From positions 1 through 64,000 of the forward strand of contig JANXOP010000039.1 of assembly GCA_025357755.1 (NCBI GenBank): a DNA stretch of 64,000 bases. Direction: 5' to 3'. The first letter of the stretch is position 1; every line of letters begins with the position of its first letter. This document shows positions 27,217 to 36,082 of the stretch, piece by piece. The position numbers were made by a program, and so were the translations under genes. The notes under the pieces are model-generated. The model did no database searches, had not been told where the DNA came from, and saw nothing but the letters and a program-made list of their open reading frames with translations. The DNA is from Kofleriaceae bacterium (GTDB lineage Bacteria > Myxococcota_A > Polyangia > Haliangiales > Haliangiaceae).

Positions 27217-28058
27217 AGATCGCGTTCTGGGGCGTGCGCGGATCGATCCCGGCACCGGGCCCCGAGACCAATCGCTACGGCGGCAACACCGCGTGCGTTT
27301 CGGTGACCACCGCGACGGGCGAGCTCGTGATCATCGACATGGGCACGGGGTTGATGCACCTCGGCAACTCGCTGATGGCGGGCGCGTTCGGCAAGGGCCT
27401 GGGCCGCGCGGGCATCTTGTTGAGCCACACCCACTGGGATCACATCCAGGGCCTCGGCTTCTTCGCGCCGGTGTTCATCGCCGGCAACCAGTTCACGGTG
27501 TGGGGCCCCGGCGGCTCGCCGAAGGTGCTCGAGGAGATCCTCGAGGGCCAGATGGATCCCAACTTCTCGCCGCTGCAGACGCTGCGAAACTTCTCCGCGA
27601 CGTTCGACGTCAAGGCCGCGAGCGGCACGTTCGAGGTCCTGGGCTTGAAGGTCACGGCGCGCGAGCATCCGCATGGCCAGACCACGGCGCTGGCGTTCCG
27701 GATCGAGGAAGTCGGCCCTGCTGGGACCCGGGTCTTCGTGTACGCGAGCGATGTCGGCTATCCGGAGAGTGGGCCTGGTGAGTTGCTCGAGATCTATCGC
27801 GACGCCGACGTGCTGTTGCACGACACGACGTATCGGCCCGTAGATCAAGCGACGCGCAGAGATCGCGGGTTCTCTTCGTACGAAGAGGCGTGCGAGGTCG
27901 CGATCGCGGCGAACGTGAAGCGGCTGGTCACGTTCCACTACGATCAGGACTACACCGACGACGATGTCGATCAGATCGTGGCGGCGTGCGTGGAGCGGCT
28001 GACGCCGGCCGGGATTGCCGTCACGCCCGCGCGTGAAGGCGACGAGCTCGAGATCTAG
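27213..28058 (+). CDS. Metallo-beta-lactamase-fold hydrolase (second of a tandem pair)
   Basis: A 281-residue paralogue of the preceding gene: MKIAFWGVRGSIPAPG at the start, LSHTHWDHIQGLGFF at the zinc site, EHPHGQTTALAFRI, YASDVGYPE, HDTTYRP and a C-terminal FHYDQDYTDDD. All metal-binding positions seem present in both copies. The two may form a heterodimer or have diverged in substrate. Coupled start suggests equal expression. Confidence 0.82.
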   Translation: MKIAFWGVRGSIPAPGPETNRYGGNTACVSVTTATGELVIIDMGTGLMHLGNSLMAGAFGKGLGRAGILLSHTHWDHIQGLGFFAPVFIAGNQFTVWGPGGSPKVLEEILEGQMDPNFSPLQTLRNFSATFDVKAASGTFEVLGLKVTAREHPHGQTTALAFRIEEVGPAGTRVFVYASDVGYPESGPGELLEIYRDADVLLHDTTYRPVDQATRRDRGFSSYEEACEVAIAANVKRLVTFHYDQDYTDDDVDQIVAACVERLTPAGIAVTPAREGDELEI

Positions 28059-28186
28059 TCCGACCGAGATCCGGACGCGGTGTCCGATGATCGGCCGTCT
28101 CGGACAAACGCGCGCGTGATCTCGATGCCTTAGCCCCGGCACTGATCGTGCTCTTCGACGCGGCCGTGCCCGGATATACTCCCTCC

Positions 28187-28735
28187 ATGCAGGCTCTATG
28201 GTTCGACATCCCCGAGAAGATTCTCGAGGAGCGCCGTCAGCTCGGTCATGACAAGAAGGACGAGCTCTGGGACGGAGTGCTGCACATGGTCCGGCCCCCG
28301 ACCTGGCGTCATCAACGTTTGTCTGTCGATCTGATGTTCGCGATCCGGCCTGCCGCTGACCGCGCTGGCCTTCAAGTGTGGGGCGATGGGTCCGGCATTT
28401 ACGGTCCAGGCGAGAACTGGCGGATTCCGGACCTGACACTCGCCAGGCCAGAACACCTAGCCGAGGAGACGGGCCTCCGCGGTGCGGAGCTGATCGTCGA
28501 GGTGCTGTCGCCGAACGACGAGAGTCGGCAGAAGCTGCCCTTCTACGCATCCATCGGTGTCCGCGAGGTGTGGCTGGTGACTCCACAGTCTCGGGTCGTC
28601 GAAATGTTTCTGCTCGAGGGCGACCACTACGTCACGAGTGGTGACGGTATATCTGCAGTCCTCGGCGTCACACTTCAGACCATCCGCGGCCCGAAGCTTC
28701 GGCTGATCGATTGCGACTCGATCACTGACGTGTGA
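28187..28735 (+). CDS. Uma2-family (DUF820) putative PD-(D/E)xK protein
   Basis: A 182-residue cytosolic protein. It has the Uma2 pattern: WDGVLHMVRPP at the start, then RIPDLTLARPE (catalytic Asp), then ELIVEVLSPNDESRQK (Glu-x-Leu) and YASIGVREVWLV. The fold is that of restriction-type nucleases. These genes are multicopy in cyanobacteria and some other groups and their role is unknown. ATG 28187 is chosen because the frame upstream to 28148 lacks a better ribosome site. Ends 14 bp inside the 3' end of the convergent lipoprotein gene. Confidence 0.8.
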   Translation: MQALWFDIPEKILEERRQLGHDKKDELWDGVLHMVRPPTWRHQRLSVDLMFAIRPAADRAGLQVWGDGSGIYGPGENWRIPDLTLARPEHLAEETGLRGAELIVEVLSPNDESRQKLPFYASIGVREVWLVTPQSRVVEMFLLEGDHYVTSGDGISAVLGVTLQTIRGPKLRLIDCDSITDV

Positions 28736-29195
28736 ACGTGAGCGAGCCATTGAGCTCGTCGAACGCGCCGGCCTTGAGCTCGTCGCCATCGACCGCGGCG
28801 AGGTTCTGGAAGGTGAGCTCGCCGGCACCGACTTCATCGCCGAGCTGCGCGCCGAGCGTGATCGAGGAGATTTGCTCGATCCGGATATCTTGCGCAGCGC
28901 AGTTGTTGCCGACCATCACGCCATTCGGATAGAGCGGCGCGGTGAAGCGGCCATCCGGATCGACGGTGAGCGCGCCCGAGTAGGTCGCGACGAACTGTTG
29001 CTCGCCGGAGCCCTTGCACGAGTCGTTGATGTCGCCGAGGCCGCGCACGGTCATCTGGACGGTGCCGCTGTGCGTCGTCGGTAAATCGCCTGGAAATTGC
29101 GCGGTGCCGGTCAGGGTCGCGCGCGATTCGTTCCGCGCCTCCGCAGCGCGACACGCGGGGATGAGTGCGGCGAGTAGGAGAATGCGAGCCAGCAT
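28722..29195 (-). CDS. Lipoprotein, unknown function
   Basis: A 157-residue secreted protein with lipobox signal MLARILLLAALIPACRAA (Cys near 15). The mature part is a beta-rich domain (GTVQMTVRGLG, FVATYSGALTVD, GRFTAPLYPNG) with two cysteines that may form a disulfide. No recognised motif. Convergent with the Uma2-type gene (14-bp overlap) and divergent from the Wzx-type flippase with 71 bp between. Confidence 0.66.
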   Translation of the reverse strand: MLARILLLAALIPACRAAEARNESRATLTGTAQFPGDLPTTHSGTVQMTVRGLGDINDSCKGSGEQQFVATYSGALTVDPDGRFTAPLYPNGVMVGNNCAAQDIRIEQISSITLGAQLGDEVGAGELTFQNLAAVDGDELKAGAFDELNGSLTFTRQ

Positions 29196-29245
29196 GATGG
29201 AAGGTAAGAGCAACCGCCGTGCCGTCTCCGTAGACAGCGGCCCGA

Positions 29246-29273
29246 GGACATCGGACATTCTCGGGGATGTCCG
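29246..29273 (+). promoter_or_regulatory. Start codon of the flippase gene lies in a hairpin
   Basis: CGGACAT (29252-29258) pairs with ATGTCCG (29267-29273), which contains the start codon; the loop holds the GGGG ribosome site. An upstream copy GGACATC (29246-29252) can pair with GATGTCC (29266-29272) instead. Two alternative hairpins thus cover one start codon. Confidence 0.4.
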
Positions 29274-30727
29274 TAGCCCAGCGAGCCGCACGCGGAGCGA
29301 TCTGGACGGTCGCATCGAGCATGGGTGGGCGCGCAGTGGGCGTTCTTGGCACGATGCTGATGACGCGCTTTCTGCACCCCGATCAGATCGGTGAGGTCAA
29401 CGACGCCGCGATCGTCGCGATGAGTTGCAGCTGGATCACGATCTGGGGCTTCGGTCAGTACGCGGTCGTGAAGGGCCGCGGCGACGATGCCGCCGAGGTC
29501 ACGTGGCACGCGACCGTCGCATATCTCGTCTTAGGAACAATTTCGATCGGGCTCGGCGCGTTGTTCGCCGGGCGCCTCGCGCCGCTGCTCGATGCCCCAC
29601 ACGCGGTCACGTACATCCCGTGGATGGCGCTCGCGGTGTGGATCAAGCGGTTGAGCGCGATGCCCGAGCGCGTGCTCACGCGCCAGATGAAGTTTCGCGC
29701 GTCCGGCATGGCGCTCGCGTTCGGCGAGATCACGTACACCGCCTCGGCGCTGACGCTCGCCGCGCTCGGCTGGGGCGGCATGTCGATCGTCGCGGCCAAC
29801 ATCGTGCAGTCGTGCGTGGTCGTGGTGATCCTCGTGAAGGCCGCGGGCATCAAGAGCTGGGCCACGCCGACCAAGCTCAAGTGGTCGCGGTTCAAGGACA
29901 TGCTGAGGTTCGGCGTGCCGCTCGGCGTGCAAGGCGTGGCGCACAATGCGGCGCGCTACTGGGACAACCTCACGGTCTCGCACTTCTTCGGACCCGGCTC
30001 GGCGGGTGCGTACAACATGGCCTACAACCTCGCCGACATCCCGGCGATCCAGGTCGGCGAGCAGATCGCGCTCGTACTGATGCCCTCGATGGCGGAGTTG
30101 CCGCGAGAGCGGCGCGGTCAGGCGCTCGAACGCGCGAGCGCGATGCTGTCGCTGATCATCTTTCCGCTCGCGGTCGGCCTGGGCCTGGTCGCGTATCCGC
30201 TGATCGGGTTGATCCTGCCTGCGAACGAGTGGCAGGAGGTAGCGCCGCTCCTGACGGTGCTCGCGTGCCTGTCGGTGTTCCGGCCGATCACGTGGACGTT
30301 GTCGGCGTACATGGAAGCCGAGTCCAAGACCGGGCGGCTGATGTTCTTGGAGGTCGCGAAGGTGTTCTTGATCGTCGGCGGCATGGCGCTGCTGTCGCCG
30401 TACGGCTTGCGGATCTCGGCGTGTGCTGTGGGCATCGCGTTCGCGCTGTCCGCGATCGCGGGCGTGGTGCTGGTGGTGCGCGAAGGTCCGTCGGCGGCGA
30501 AGCTGCTGATCGGCTTCTTGCAACCGCTCGCCGCGTGCGGCTGCATGGGCGGCGCGATCTGGGCGGTGCACACGGCGCTCGCGCAGCAGGCGTACGGGGT
30601 GCAGCTGCCCGCGATGATCATCGTGGGTGGCCTCGTGTATGTCGCGGCCGCGCTGGTGCTGTGCCGAGCGACCGCGCGCGAGCTCTTGAGCCTCACGAAG
30701 CGGGCGCTGTCTCGGCGACAGTCGTAA
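29267..30727 (+). CDS. Wzx-type polysaccharide flippase (MOP superfamily), first copy
   Basis: A 486-residue inner-membrane protein with about twelve to fourteen hydrophobic segments, starting SVAQRAARGAIWTVASSMGGRAVGVLGTMLMTRFLHP, split here as a helix plus the LxPxxxG-type loop typical of Wzx. It also has PERVLTRQMKFR, common in the flippase-like MviN/MATE fold. It would move lipid-linked repeat units to the periplasmic face. It begins the polysaccharide locus and reads in the same direction as the WbpB-type gene 56 bp later. A second flippase lies at 61.1-62.6 kb. Confidence 0.82.
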   Translation: MSVAQRAARGAIWTVASSMGGRAVGVLGTMLMTRFLHPDQIGEVNDAAIVAMSCSWITIWGFGQYAVVKGRGDDAAEVTWHATVAYLVLGTISIGLGALFAGRLAPLLDAPHAVTYIPWMALAVWIKRLSAMPERVLTRQMKFRASGMALAFGEITYTASALTLAALGWGGMSIVAANIVQSCVVVVILVKAAGIKSWATPTKLKWSRFKDMLRFGVPLGVQGVAHNAARYWDNLTVSHFFGPGSAGAYNMAYNLADIPAIQVGEQIALVLMPSMAELPRERRGQALERASAMLSLIIFPLAVGLGLVAYPLIGLILPANEWQEVAPLLTVLACLSVFRPITWTLSAYMEAESKTGRLMFLEVAKVFLIVGGMALLSPYGLRISACAVGIAFALSAIAGVVLVVREGPSAAKLLIGFLQPLAACGCMGGAIWAVHTALAQQAYGVQLPAMIIVGGLVYVAAALVLCRATARELLSLTKRALSRRQS

Positions 30728-30783
30728 CAGCGGTTGCGCGGACGGATGCATCCCGAACCAATCGTGGGGTAGGTTGCTGGGCG

Positions 30784-31737
30784 ATGCCGTTTAACTTCGC
30801 CCTCGTCGGTGCCGCCGGGTTTGTGGCCCCGCGCCACCTCAAGGCAATTGCCGACACCGGAAACACCTTGGTCGCTGCGGTCGATCCGCACGATAGCGTC
30901 GGCATCATCGACCGGTTCTTCCCGGAAGCGGCGTTCTTCACCGAGGTCGAACGCTTTGATCGGTTTCTCGAGAAGCGGCGTCGGCTGAGCGACGCCGATC
31001 GAGTGCACTACCTCTCGATCTGCTCGCCGAACTATCTGCACGACGCGCACGTTCGGCTCGCACTTCGGGTCGGTGCTCACGCGGTTTGCGAGAAACCACT
31101 CGTCATCAGCCCGTGGAACCTCGATCAACTCGCGTCACTCGAGACCGAGTACGACCGCCGCATCTACACGGTGCTCCAGCTGCGCCTGCTGCCTCAACTC
31201 CAAGCGCTCAAGAAGGAGCTCGATGCACGAAAGCAAGAAGGGCGTGCGGACGTCGAGCTCAGCTACATCACGTCGCGCGGGCGTTGGTACAACGTCTCGT
31301 GGAAGGGGGTGGCAGAGAAGTCGGGTGGCCTCGCGCTAAACATCGGCGTGCATTTCTTCGACTTGTTGATCTGGCTCTTCGGAAAGCCCGCGACGTCGAG
31401 CGTGTTCCTTTCGAACCCGGATAAGATGTCTGGTGTGTTCGAGCTCGAACATGCTCGGGTGCGCTGGTTCCTCTCGGTCGATCAGAACGATCTGCCAACA
31501 GAAGTTCGAGCGCAGGGGAAGACTGCATTTCGGTCGCTCGTCACCGACGGGCGAGAGATCGAATTCTCCGACGGGTTTCCGGATGCGCACACCGCGGTCT
31601 ACAAAGACATTCTGGCGGGTGGCGGATTTAGCGTCGCGGACGTTCGCCCATCGATTCAACTCGCGTACGACATTCGGACCGCGACGCTGAGTACGCCGAC
31701 CGATATCGCTCACCCTCTTCTTCGCTCGACAAAGTAG
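30784..31737 (+). CDS. wbpB: UDP-N-acetyl-2-amino-2-deoxy-glucuronate 3-dehydrogenase (WbpB/WlbA type)
   Basis: A 317-residue Gfo/Idh/MocA oxidoreductase. NAD-binding GAAGFVAPRHLKAI is at residues 9-22, the C-terminal domain has the EKP motif at 103-105, and the length and LNIGVHFFDLLIWLFG segment fit WbpB/WlbA rather than general sugar dehydrogenases. It oxidises C3 of UDP-GlcNAcA to the 3-keto form using bound NAD and 2-oxoglutarate. Convergent, with 2 bp between, to the aminotransferase and acetyltransferase genes that take the next two steps. Confidence 0.88.
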   Translation: MPFNFALVGAAGFVAPRHLKAIADTGNTLVAAVDPHDSVGIIDRFFPEAAFFTEVERFDRFLEKRRRLSDADRVHYLSICSPNYLHDAHVRLALRVGAHAVCEKPLVISPWNLDQLASLETEYDRRIYTVLQLRLLPQLQALKKELDARKQEGRADVELSYITSRGRWYNVSWKGVAEKSGGLALNIGVHFFDLLIWLFGKPATSSVFLSNPDKMSGVFELEHARVRWFLSVDQNDLPTEVRAQGKTAFRSLVTDGREIEFSDGFPDAHTAVYKDILAGGGFSVADVRPSIQLAYDIRTATLSTPTDIAHPLLRSTK

Positions 31738-31739
31738 AG

Positions 31740-32804
31740 CTAGCGATAGAACGACGTGACCGACTCGGCAACGTACTGAAGTTGTGCCGGCGTCAAATCG
31801 GGATGCACGGGCAGTGCAAGCACGTCGCGAGAAGCGCGCTCTGCTTCGGGGAGATCGCCTTCTTTTGCACCCGGAAAGCAGGGCTGGAGGTGCAGCGGGA
31901 GCGGGTAGTAGACCTCGGTCTCGATCTCTCGCTCGCGGAGGTACGCGCGCAATTCGTCGCGCTTGGGCGCGCGCACGACGAAGTGGTGCCACACATGACC
32001 TGCTGCATCTGCTGGCAGCATCAGTGGTGTTGCCGCCAGTAGCTCGCGATAGGTAGCGGCGTTAGATCGCCGTTGCTCGTTCCAGGTGGCCAGGTGTCGT
32101 CGTTTCACTCGAAGGATTGCCGCCTGGAGCGTGTCCATACGAAGGTTTGCACCGACCACGTGATGTACATATTTCGGACGCGAGCCGTGTGTTCGATACA
32201 GACGAACGCGATCGGCCAGCTCCGGGTCACTCGTCAGAACCATGCCAGCATCGCCAGCCGCGCCTAGATTCTTCGACGGAAAGAAGCTCAACGTGACGAG
32301 CTTGCCGCCGGTACCTAACCCCGACGAACCCACTGCCTGAGCCGCATCCTCGATGATCGGAATGCCCGTTTCGCGCAACCGATCCATGTCCGCGACACGA
32401 CCGAATAGATGGACGGGAATGATCGCCTTGGTCCTAGGCGTGATCCGAGAGATTGCTGAGCCCTGGTCGAGATTGAACGTGGATGGATCGATGTCAGCGA
32501 AGACAGGGGTTGCGCCGAGACGAGCGGCAGCGCCAGCCGTCGCGAAGAATGACATCGCGGTCGTGATCACTTCGTCGCCTGGTCCGATACCGAGTGCCCA
32601 AAGCGCAGCGAGCAGAGCATCGGTTCCGGAGGAGACGGCGATCGCGTGCGGGTGTTTGTGATCTGCTGCCAGCTCGGTCTCGAGGGCAGCGACATCCTCG
32701 CCCATGATGTAGTGACCGCCCTCGAGGACACGGCGTACGGCAGCCTCGATTTCGGTGCCGATCATTGCGTACTGGGCTCGAAGATCAAGAAGCGGAACTT
32801 TCAT
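31740..32804 (-). CDS. wbpE: UDP-2-acetamido-3-keto-glucuronate 3-aminotransferase (WbpE/WlbC type)
   Basis: A 354-residue DegT/DnrJ/EryC1 (PLP) aminotransferase. It starts MKVPLLDLRAQY, has SSGTDALLAAL for phosphate binding, EDAAQAVGS (Asp to the pyridine nitrogen) and the PLP lysine at 178 (FFPSKNLGA). It adds the 3-amino group to the keto sugar made by the neighbouring dehydrogenase. ATG 32804 restores the family start; the frame upstream crosses into the acetyltransferase gene. A 4-bp gap separates it from that gene. The pathway assignment relies on these two neighbours. Confidence 0.9.
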   Translation of the reverse strand: MKVPLLDLRAQYAMIGTEIEAAVRRVLEGGHYIMGEDVAALETELAADHKHPHAIAVSSGTDALLAALWALGIGPGDEVITTAMSFFATAGAAARLGATPVFADIDPSTFNLDQGSAISRITPRTKAIIPVHLFGRVADMDRLRETGIPIIEDAAQAVGSSGLGTGGKLVTLSFFPSKNLGAAGDAGMVLTSDPELADRVRLYRTHGSRPKYVHHVVGANLRMDTLQAAILRVKRRHLATWNEQRRSNAATYRELLAATPLMLPADAAGHVWHHFVVRAPKRDELRAYLREREIETEVYYPLPLHLQPCFPGAKEGDLPEAERASRDVLALPVHPDLTPAQLQYVAESVTSFYR

Positions 32805-32808
32805 CGGA

Positions 32809-33369
32809 TCACGCCTCGCGAAGCCCGTCGGAGTCGAGGTGGTAGTGGCGGTGGCAGGCTGTGCAGGTGATCGCACTCTCGCCTTCGAGCCCAATGCCGC
32901 AGCGGCACATCCAGCCGATCTGACGGGCGGGAACGCCGACGACCAGGGCGTATGGTTTCACGTCGTGGGTGACCACTGCGCCAGCGCCGACGAAGGAGTA
33001 GCGGCCAAGCGTGGACCCGCACACGATCGTGGCGTTCGCGCCGATCGACGCACCCTGGCCCACGTGTGTAGGTAGGTACTCGTCTTTGCGAGCGACCTCG
33101 CTCCGTGGGTTGATGACGTTGGTGAACACCGCGCTCGGACCGATGAATGCGTCGTTTTCGATCGTCACGCCGTCGTAGATCGAAACGTTGTTCTGGATGC
33201 GGACGCGGTCACCTATGACAGCGGTCGAGGCGACGTAGACGTTCTGGCCGAGCGCACAGCCCGCGCCGATTCGGGCGCCGCTGGAGACGTGACAGAAGTG
33301 CCAGATCTTGGTGCCTTCGCCGATCTGGGCACCATCGTCGACAAACGCCGACTCGTGTTTGGTCCACAT
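32809..33369 (-). CDS. wbpD: UDP-2-acetamido-3-amino-glucuronate N-acetyltransferase (WbpD/WlbB type)
   Basis: A 186-residue left-handed beta-helix acetyltransferase with hexapeptide repeats in order (IGEGTKIWHF, IGAGCALGQN, IGDRVRIQNN and so on). It has WbpD-type features, including the conserved KIWHF start, the NVINPRSEV segment and a C-terminal tail CRCGIG...CTAC that looks like a zinc ribbon. It acetylates the 3-amino group, giving UDP-GlcNAc3NAcA. The three enzymes, together with a UDP-GlcNAc dehydrogenase (not seen here), make the sugar. First gene of a two-gene minus-strand unit. Confidence 0.9.
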   Translation of the reverse strand: MWTKHESAFVDDGAQIGEGTKIWHFCHVSSGARIGAGCALGQNVYVASTAVIGDRVRIQNNVSIYDGVTIENDAFIGPSAVFTNVINPRSEVARKDEYLPTHVGQGASIGANATIVCGSTLGRYSFVGAGAVVTHDVKPYALVVGVPARQIGWMCRCGIGLEGESAITCTACHRHYHLDSDGLREA

Positions 33370-33448
33370 CTAGATTCGCTCAATAGCACGGTGGCGCAGG
33401 ACGACCGATACGTCAACGAGCGCCAACCTCGTGGTAGTTTCGTGGTCG

Positions 33449-34534
33449 ATGCGGGGAACCTGCGCGACGTGGCTGCTCCTTGGTCTCGGGGAAATGGGAT
33501 GCGGTTTCTCACCGAGTGCAGCAGCACTCAGCGACGGACAAGCCATCGTCGACACGGCGATGCCAGACACCCCTCTGCCCCCGCCTGTGGCCCGGTGGAT
33601 CGTCGCCGGCGTGACAACGACCACACCTGGGATCGTGGTCCATCCGTTCGCTGGCGTGTTTGGAACACCGTGCGCGAAACAAACCTCGCCCTCCTATGCG
33701 TACCGAACGCTACTGACTCGGAACGACTCCACGTACGTTTACGGCGTCGAATCTGAATTCTGGGGATTCGGTCTTGGTTGTGCCTCCGTTGACTCGACGA
33801 TGGTTGCCGGCGGTGGACCTCGACCGATCCAGCGGATCGTCTTGGACTCGACGACAGGCGTTGGCTTCTTTACTGCTGATGGTGCTCTGGCAATCGGTGT
33901 CTACCGATTCACGACTGCCAGCGACGGAAAACCCACAATAGGCGGGTCAGCAAATGCACCCAGCGCTGCTGGGGCGCTTGTCTTTGACTCTGCGCACGCC
34001 GCCCTCTACATGGCAGGGACTAGTGCTGTGTATCAGTACACCTTAGTTGGAACGCAGCTAACGTTTCCCTCTCCAGGTAGTAACGTCGCGGCGCCGATGT
34101 GCACAGCGCCCGTTGACTTGATCGTGAGCGGTGATTCGATTCTCGGGTTCTGCTCCGACGTACCCGGGATTCGTCATTACGTACGATCGCCGTTCGCGTA
34201 TGACAAGACGATCAACGGGCTCGGAGCGACCACCCAAGTTGTTGCGCTACCCAATGACATGGCTGTCGCGGCCACGTCGTCACCATCGTCGCTGGTCGTG
34301 CTCACGCTCAATAATGGAGCGCCGACGTTAAGCTCACCGGTTGCCCTCAGCTCGTCGGTGACCGCGATGGCCGTTTCTGAAGATGGCCTCGTTTTGGTCA
34401 CGGCCCAGCAGAAGGATGCAAGCAATGCGGAGATCACTGCGTGGAGTGTGAGTGGAACTACGCTCACCAAGCTCGCTACTGAGCCCCAAGCCGGCACGAT
34501 CACCGCGCTGGCAATTACGAAGCCCGGAACTTAA
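33449..34534 (+). CDS. Secreted lipoprotein with beta-propeller-like repeats, unknown
   Basis: A 361-residue protein. ATG 33449 starts a signal, MRGTCATWLLLGLGEMGCGF, with a lipobox-like MGC at residue 17. The mature part has repeated beta blades of about 45 residues (AALYMAGTSAVYQY, SLVVLTLNNGAPTL, VLVTAQQKDASNAEI), like WD/PQQ-type propellers. No catalytic residues seen. It ends just before a strong bidirectional terminator. Divergent from the acetyltransferase gene with 79 bp between. Confidence 0.62.
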   Translation: MRGTCATWLLLGLGEMGCGFSPSAAALSDGQAIVDTAMPDTPLPPPVARWIVAGVTTTTPGIVVHPFAGVFGTPCAKQTSPSYAYRTLLTRNDSTYVYGVESEFWGFGLGCASVDSTMVAGGGPRPIQRIVLDSTTGVGFFTADGALAIGVYRFTTASDGKPTIGGSANAPSAAGALVFDSAHAALYMAGTSAVYQYTLVGTQLTFPSPGSNVAAPMCTAPVDLIVSGDSILGFCSDVPGIRHYVRSPFAYDKTINGLGATTQVVALPNDMAVAATSSPSSLVVLTLNNGAPTLSSPVALSSSVTAMAVSEDGLVLVTAQQKDASNAEITAWSVSGTTLTKLATEPQAGTITALAITKPGT

Positions 34535-34539
34535 ACAAC

Positions 34540-34569
34540 GAAGCCGACGGTGTTTTCACCGTCGGCTTC
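34540..34569. terminator. Bidirectional rho-independent terminator
   Basis: GAAGCCGACGGTG (34540-34552) and CACCGTCGGCTTC (34557-34569) pair perfectly (13 bp) around TTTT. It sits 5 bp after the propeller lipoprotein stop and 28 bp before the end of the convergent repeat protein, serving both. The stem is GC-rich; a weak T-run follows (CATCGTT), so strength rests on the stem. Confidence 0.82.
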
Positions 34570-34597
34570 ATCGTTCACAAACGTAACCGTTTGGCGT

Positions 34598-36082
34598 TTA
34601 CTGCACGTTGAAGGACGGCGACTCGTCGAGCTTCGTGTACGTGTCGTTCTCGAAGGCACGAGCAATGTAAGTGCCCGCGCTCGAGAGGCCACCGGTGAAG
34701 GTCGTCGAACCCGACGTTGCCCCACCCGTGTAGACCCAGCGAGTCGTAGTGGTGTCCGCGGAGCCGCTCGGAGCCAGCGCGATCCAGTCGTGCTGGTTGC
34801 CGGGCAGGTTCGTCCACGTAACGGTGATGTCACCGCCGACCGCGTACGTCGACGCATCGGGGGTGACAGTGACGCCCGACGAACCGACGGTGAACGCCGG
34901 GGTTTCCGAAAGCATGGTGTAGCTATCGTTGACGAAGGCGCGGGCGACGTAGGTGCCCGATGCGATCGCCGCGAAGCTGTGGGTACCGCTCGTCGCACCG
35001 TTCGTATAGATCCACGACGTGACCGTGCTCGGTGCAGAACCAGCCGGAGCGAGGGCGATCCAATCAGTCTGGTTGCCGGGCAGATTCGCCCAGGTCACAA
35101 CGATGTGGTCGCTCGTACCGTAGGAGCTACGGTCGGTCGCCAGGTCGAGACCAACCGAGAACACCGCGCTCTCGCCAAGCTCGGAGTAACTGTCGTTATC
35201 GAATGCGCGAGCGACGAAGGCACCGCCACTCGACGGTGCTTCGAACGTCATCGTTCCGCTTGCTGCCCCGTTGGTGTACGCCCAACGAGTCACGGAACTC
35301 GCCGAGGAGCCTTGCGGAGCAAGGGCGATCCAGTCATGCGAATTGCCCGGAAGACCGCTGAATGTAACGACGACCTGGCCACCCGTGGCGTAGGCCGTGG
35401 AATCGGTGGAAACGGTTGCTGCTGCTGGGTTGGTGACGGCAAAGGGAGCTTCGCCCGCCATCGCGTACGTATCCGATGGGAAGATGCGAACAACGTAGTT
35501 GCCGACAGTCGACAAGCCTGCAAACGAGTGGGAACCCGAAGCAGTACCGCCCGTGTACGACCACGCAATGACGGTCTGAGCAGTGGAGGCTGCTGGCGCA
35601 ATTGCAATCCAATCCGTTGAAGTGCCCGGCAAGTTGGTCCAGTTGGCAACGATCGTTTGGCCAGTTGTGTACGTTGTGGAGGACGTGGTGACGTTTCCTG
35701 CGGTGCTCGCAGCAACGGCGAACGTGGCGCTCTCGCTGAGCAGGTTGTACGAGTCGTCGCTGAACGCCCGAGCGACATACGAACCGACGGCCAGCCCACC
35801 AAACGCGTGGGTGCCGGCCGTCGCGCCGCCCGTATAGACCCACGAGTTCACGGTCGTGACATTGGAGCCTGCCGGTGCGATAGCAACCCAATCATTCGTG
35901 TTGCCGGGGAGCCCGCTCCAGGAGACCGTGACGGCTTGATTCGGAGTGTACGAGCTGGCGTCTGTCGTCACGGTCGAACCCGTAATTGACGCCGTGGATT
36001 CACCGGTGTCGGGCTCGCTTCCGAGTGCACACCCCACAAAAAGTACGAGCCCGAGTAGAGCCGCGTTGCGCAGATTCTTCAT
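34598..36082 (-). CDS. Secreted lipoprotein of five Ig-like repeats
   Basis: A 494-residue protein: a lipoprotein signal (MKNLRNAALLGLVLFVGCALG; Cys near 18) and then five copies of a repeat of about 90 residues. Each repeat reads roughly: xYxxGxxVxVxWxxLPG, then DWIAIAPxGS, then TxxxWxYTxG, then GTYVARAFxNDxYxxLxESxxFxV. The pattern fits a beta-sandwich fold. A second protein of four such repeats lies at 42.1-43.3 kb. Between them are the export genes, so polysaccharide binding or anchoring is a reasonable guess, without direct proof. ATG 36082 has GAAGGGG upstream and opens the signal; the frame upstream to 36142 is not signal-like. Confidence 0.72.
   Translation of the reverse strand: MKNLRNAALLGLVLFVGCALGSEPDTGESTASITGSTVTTDASSYTPNQAVTVSWSGLPGNTNDWVAIAPAGSNVTTVNSWVYTGGATAGTHAFGGLAVGSYVARAFSDDSYNLLSESATFAVAASTAGNVTTSSTTYTTGQTIVANWTNLPGTSTDWIAIAPAASTAQTVIAWSYTGGTASGSHSFAGLSTVGNYVVRIFPSDTYAMAGEAPFAVTNPAAATVSTDSTAYATGGQVVVTFSGLPGNSHDWIALAPQGSSASSVTRWAYTNGAASGTMTFEAPSSGGAFVARAFDNDSYSELGESAVFSVGLDLATDRSSYGTSDHIVVTWANLPGNQTDWIALAPAGSAPSTVTSWIYTNGATSGTHSFAAIASGTYVARAFVNDSYTMLSETPAFTVGSSGVTVTPDASTYAVGGDITVTWTNLPGNQHDWIALAPSGSADTTTTRWVYTGGATSGSTTFTGGLSSAGTYIARAFENDTYTKLDESPSFNVQ

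Noticed and set aside
29425-30783. Plus-strand frame leading into the WbpB-type gene
   Set aside because: It is the out-of-frame reading of the flippase gene; the real start is ATG 30784.
34598-36082. Repeated DNA at about 270-bp spacing considered as CRISPR or satellite
   Set aside because: The periodicity comes from protein repeats; the DNA copies differ widely and there are no spacers.
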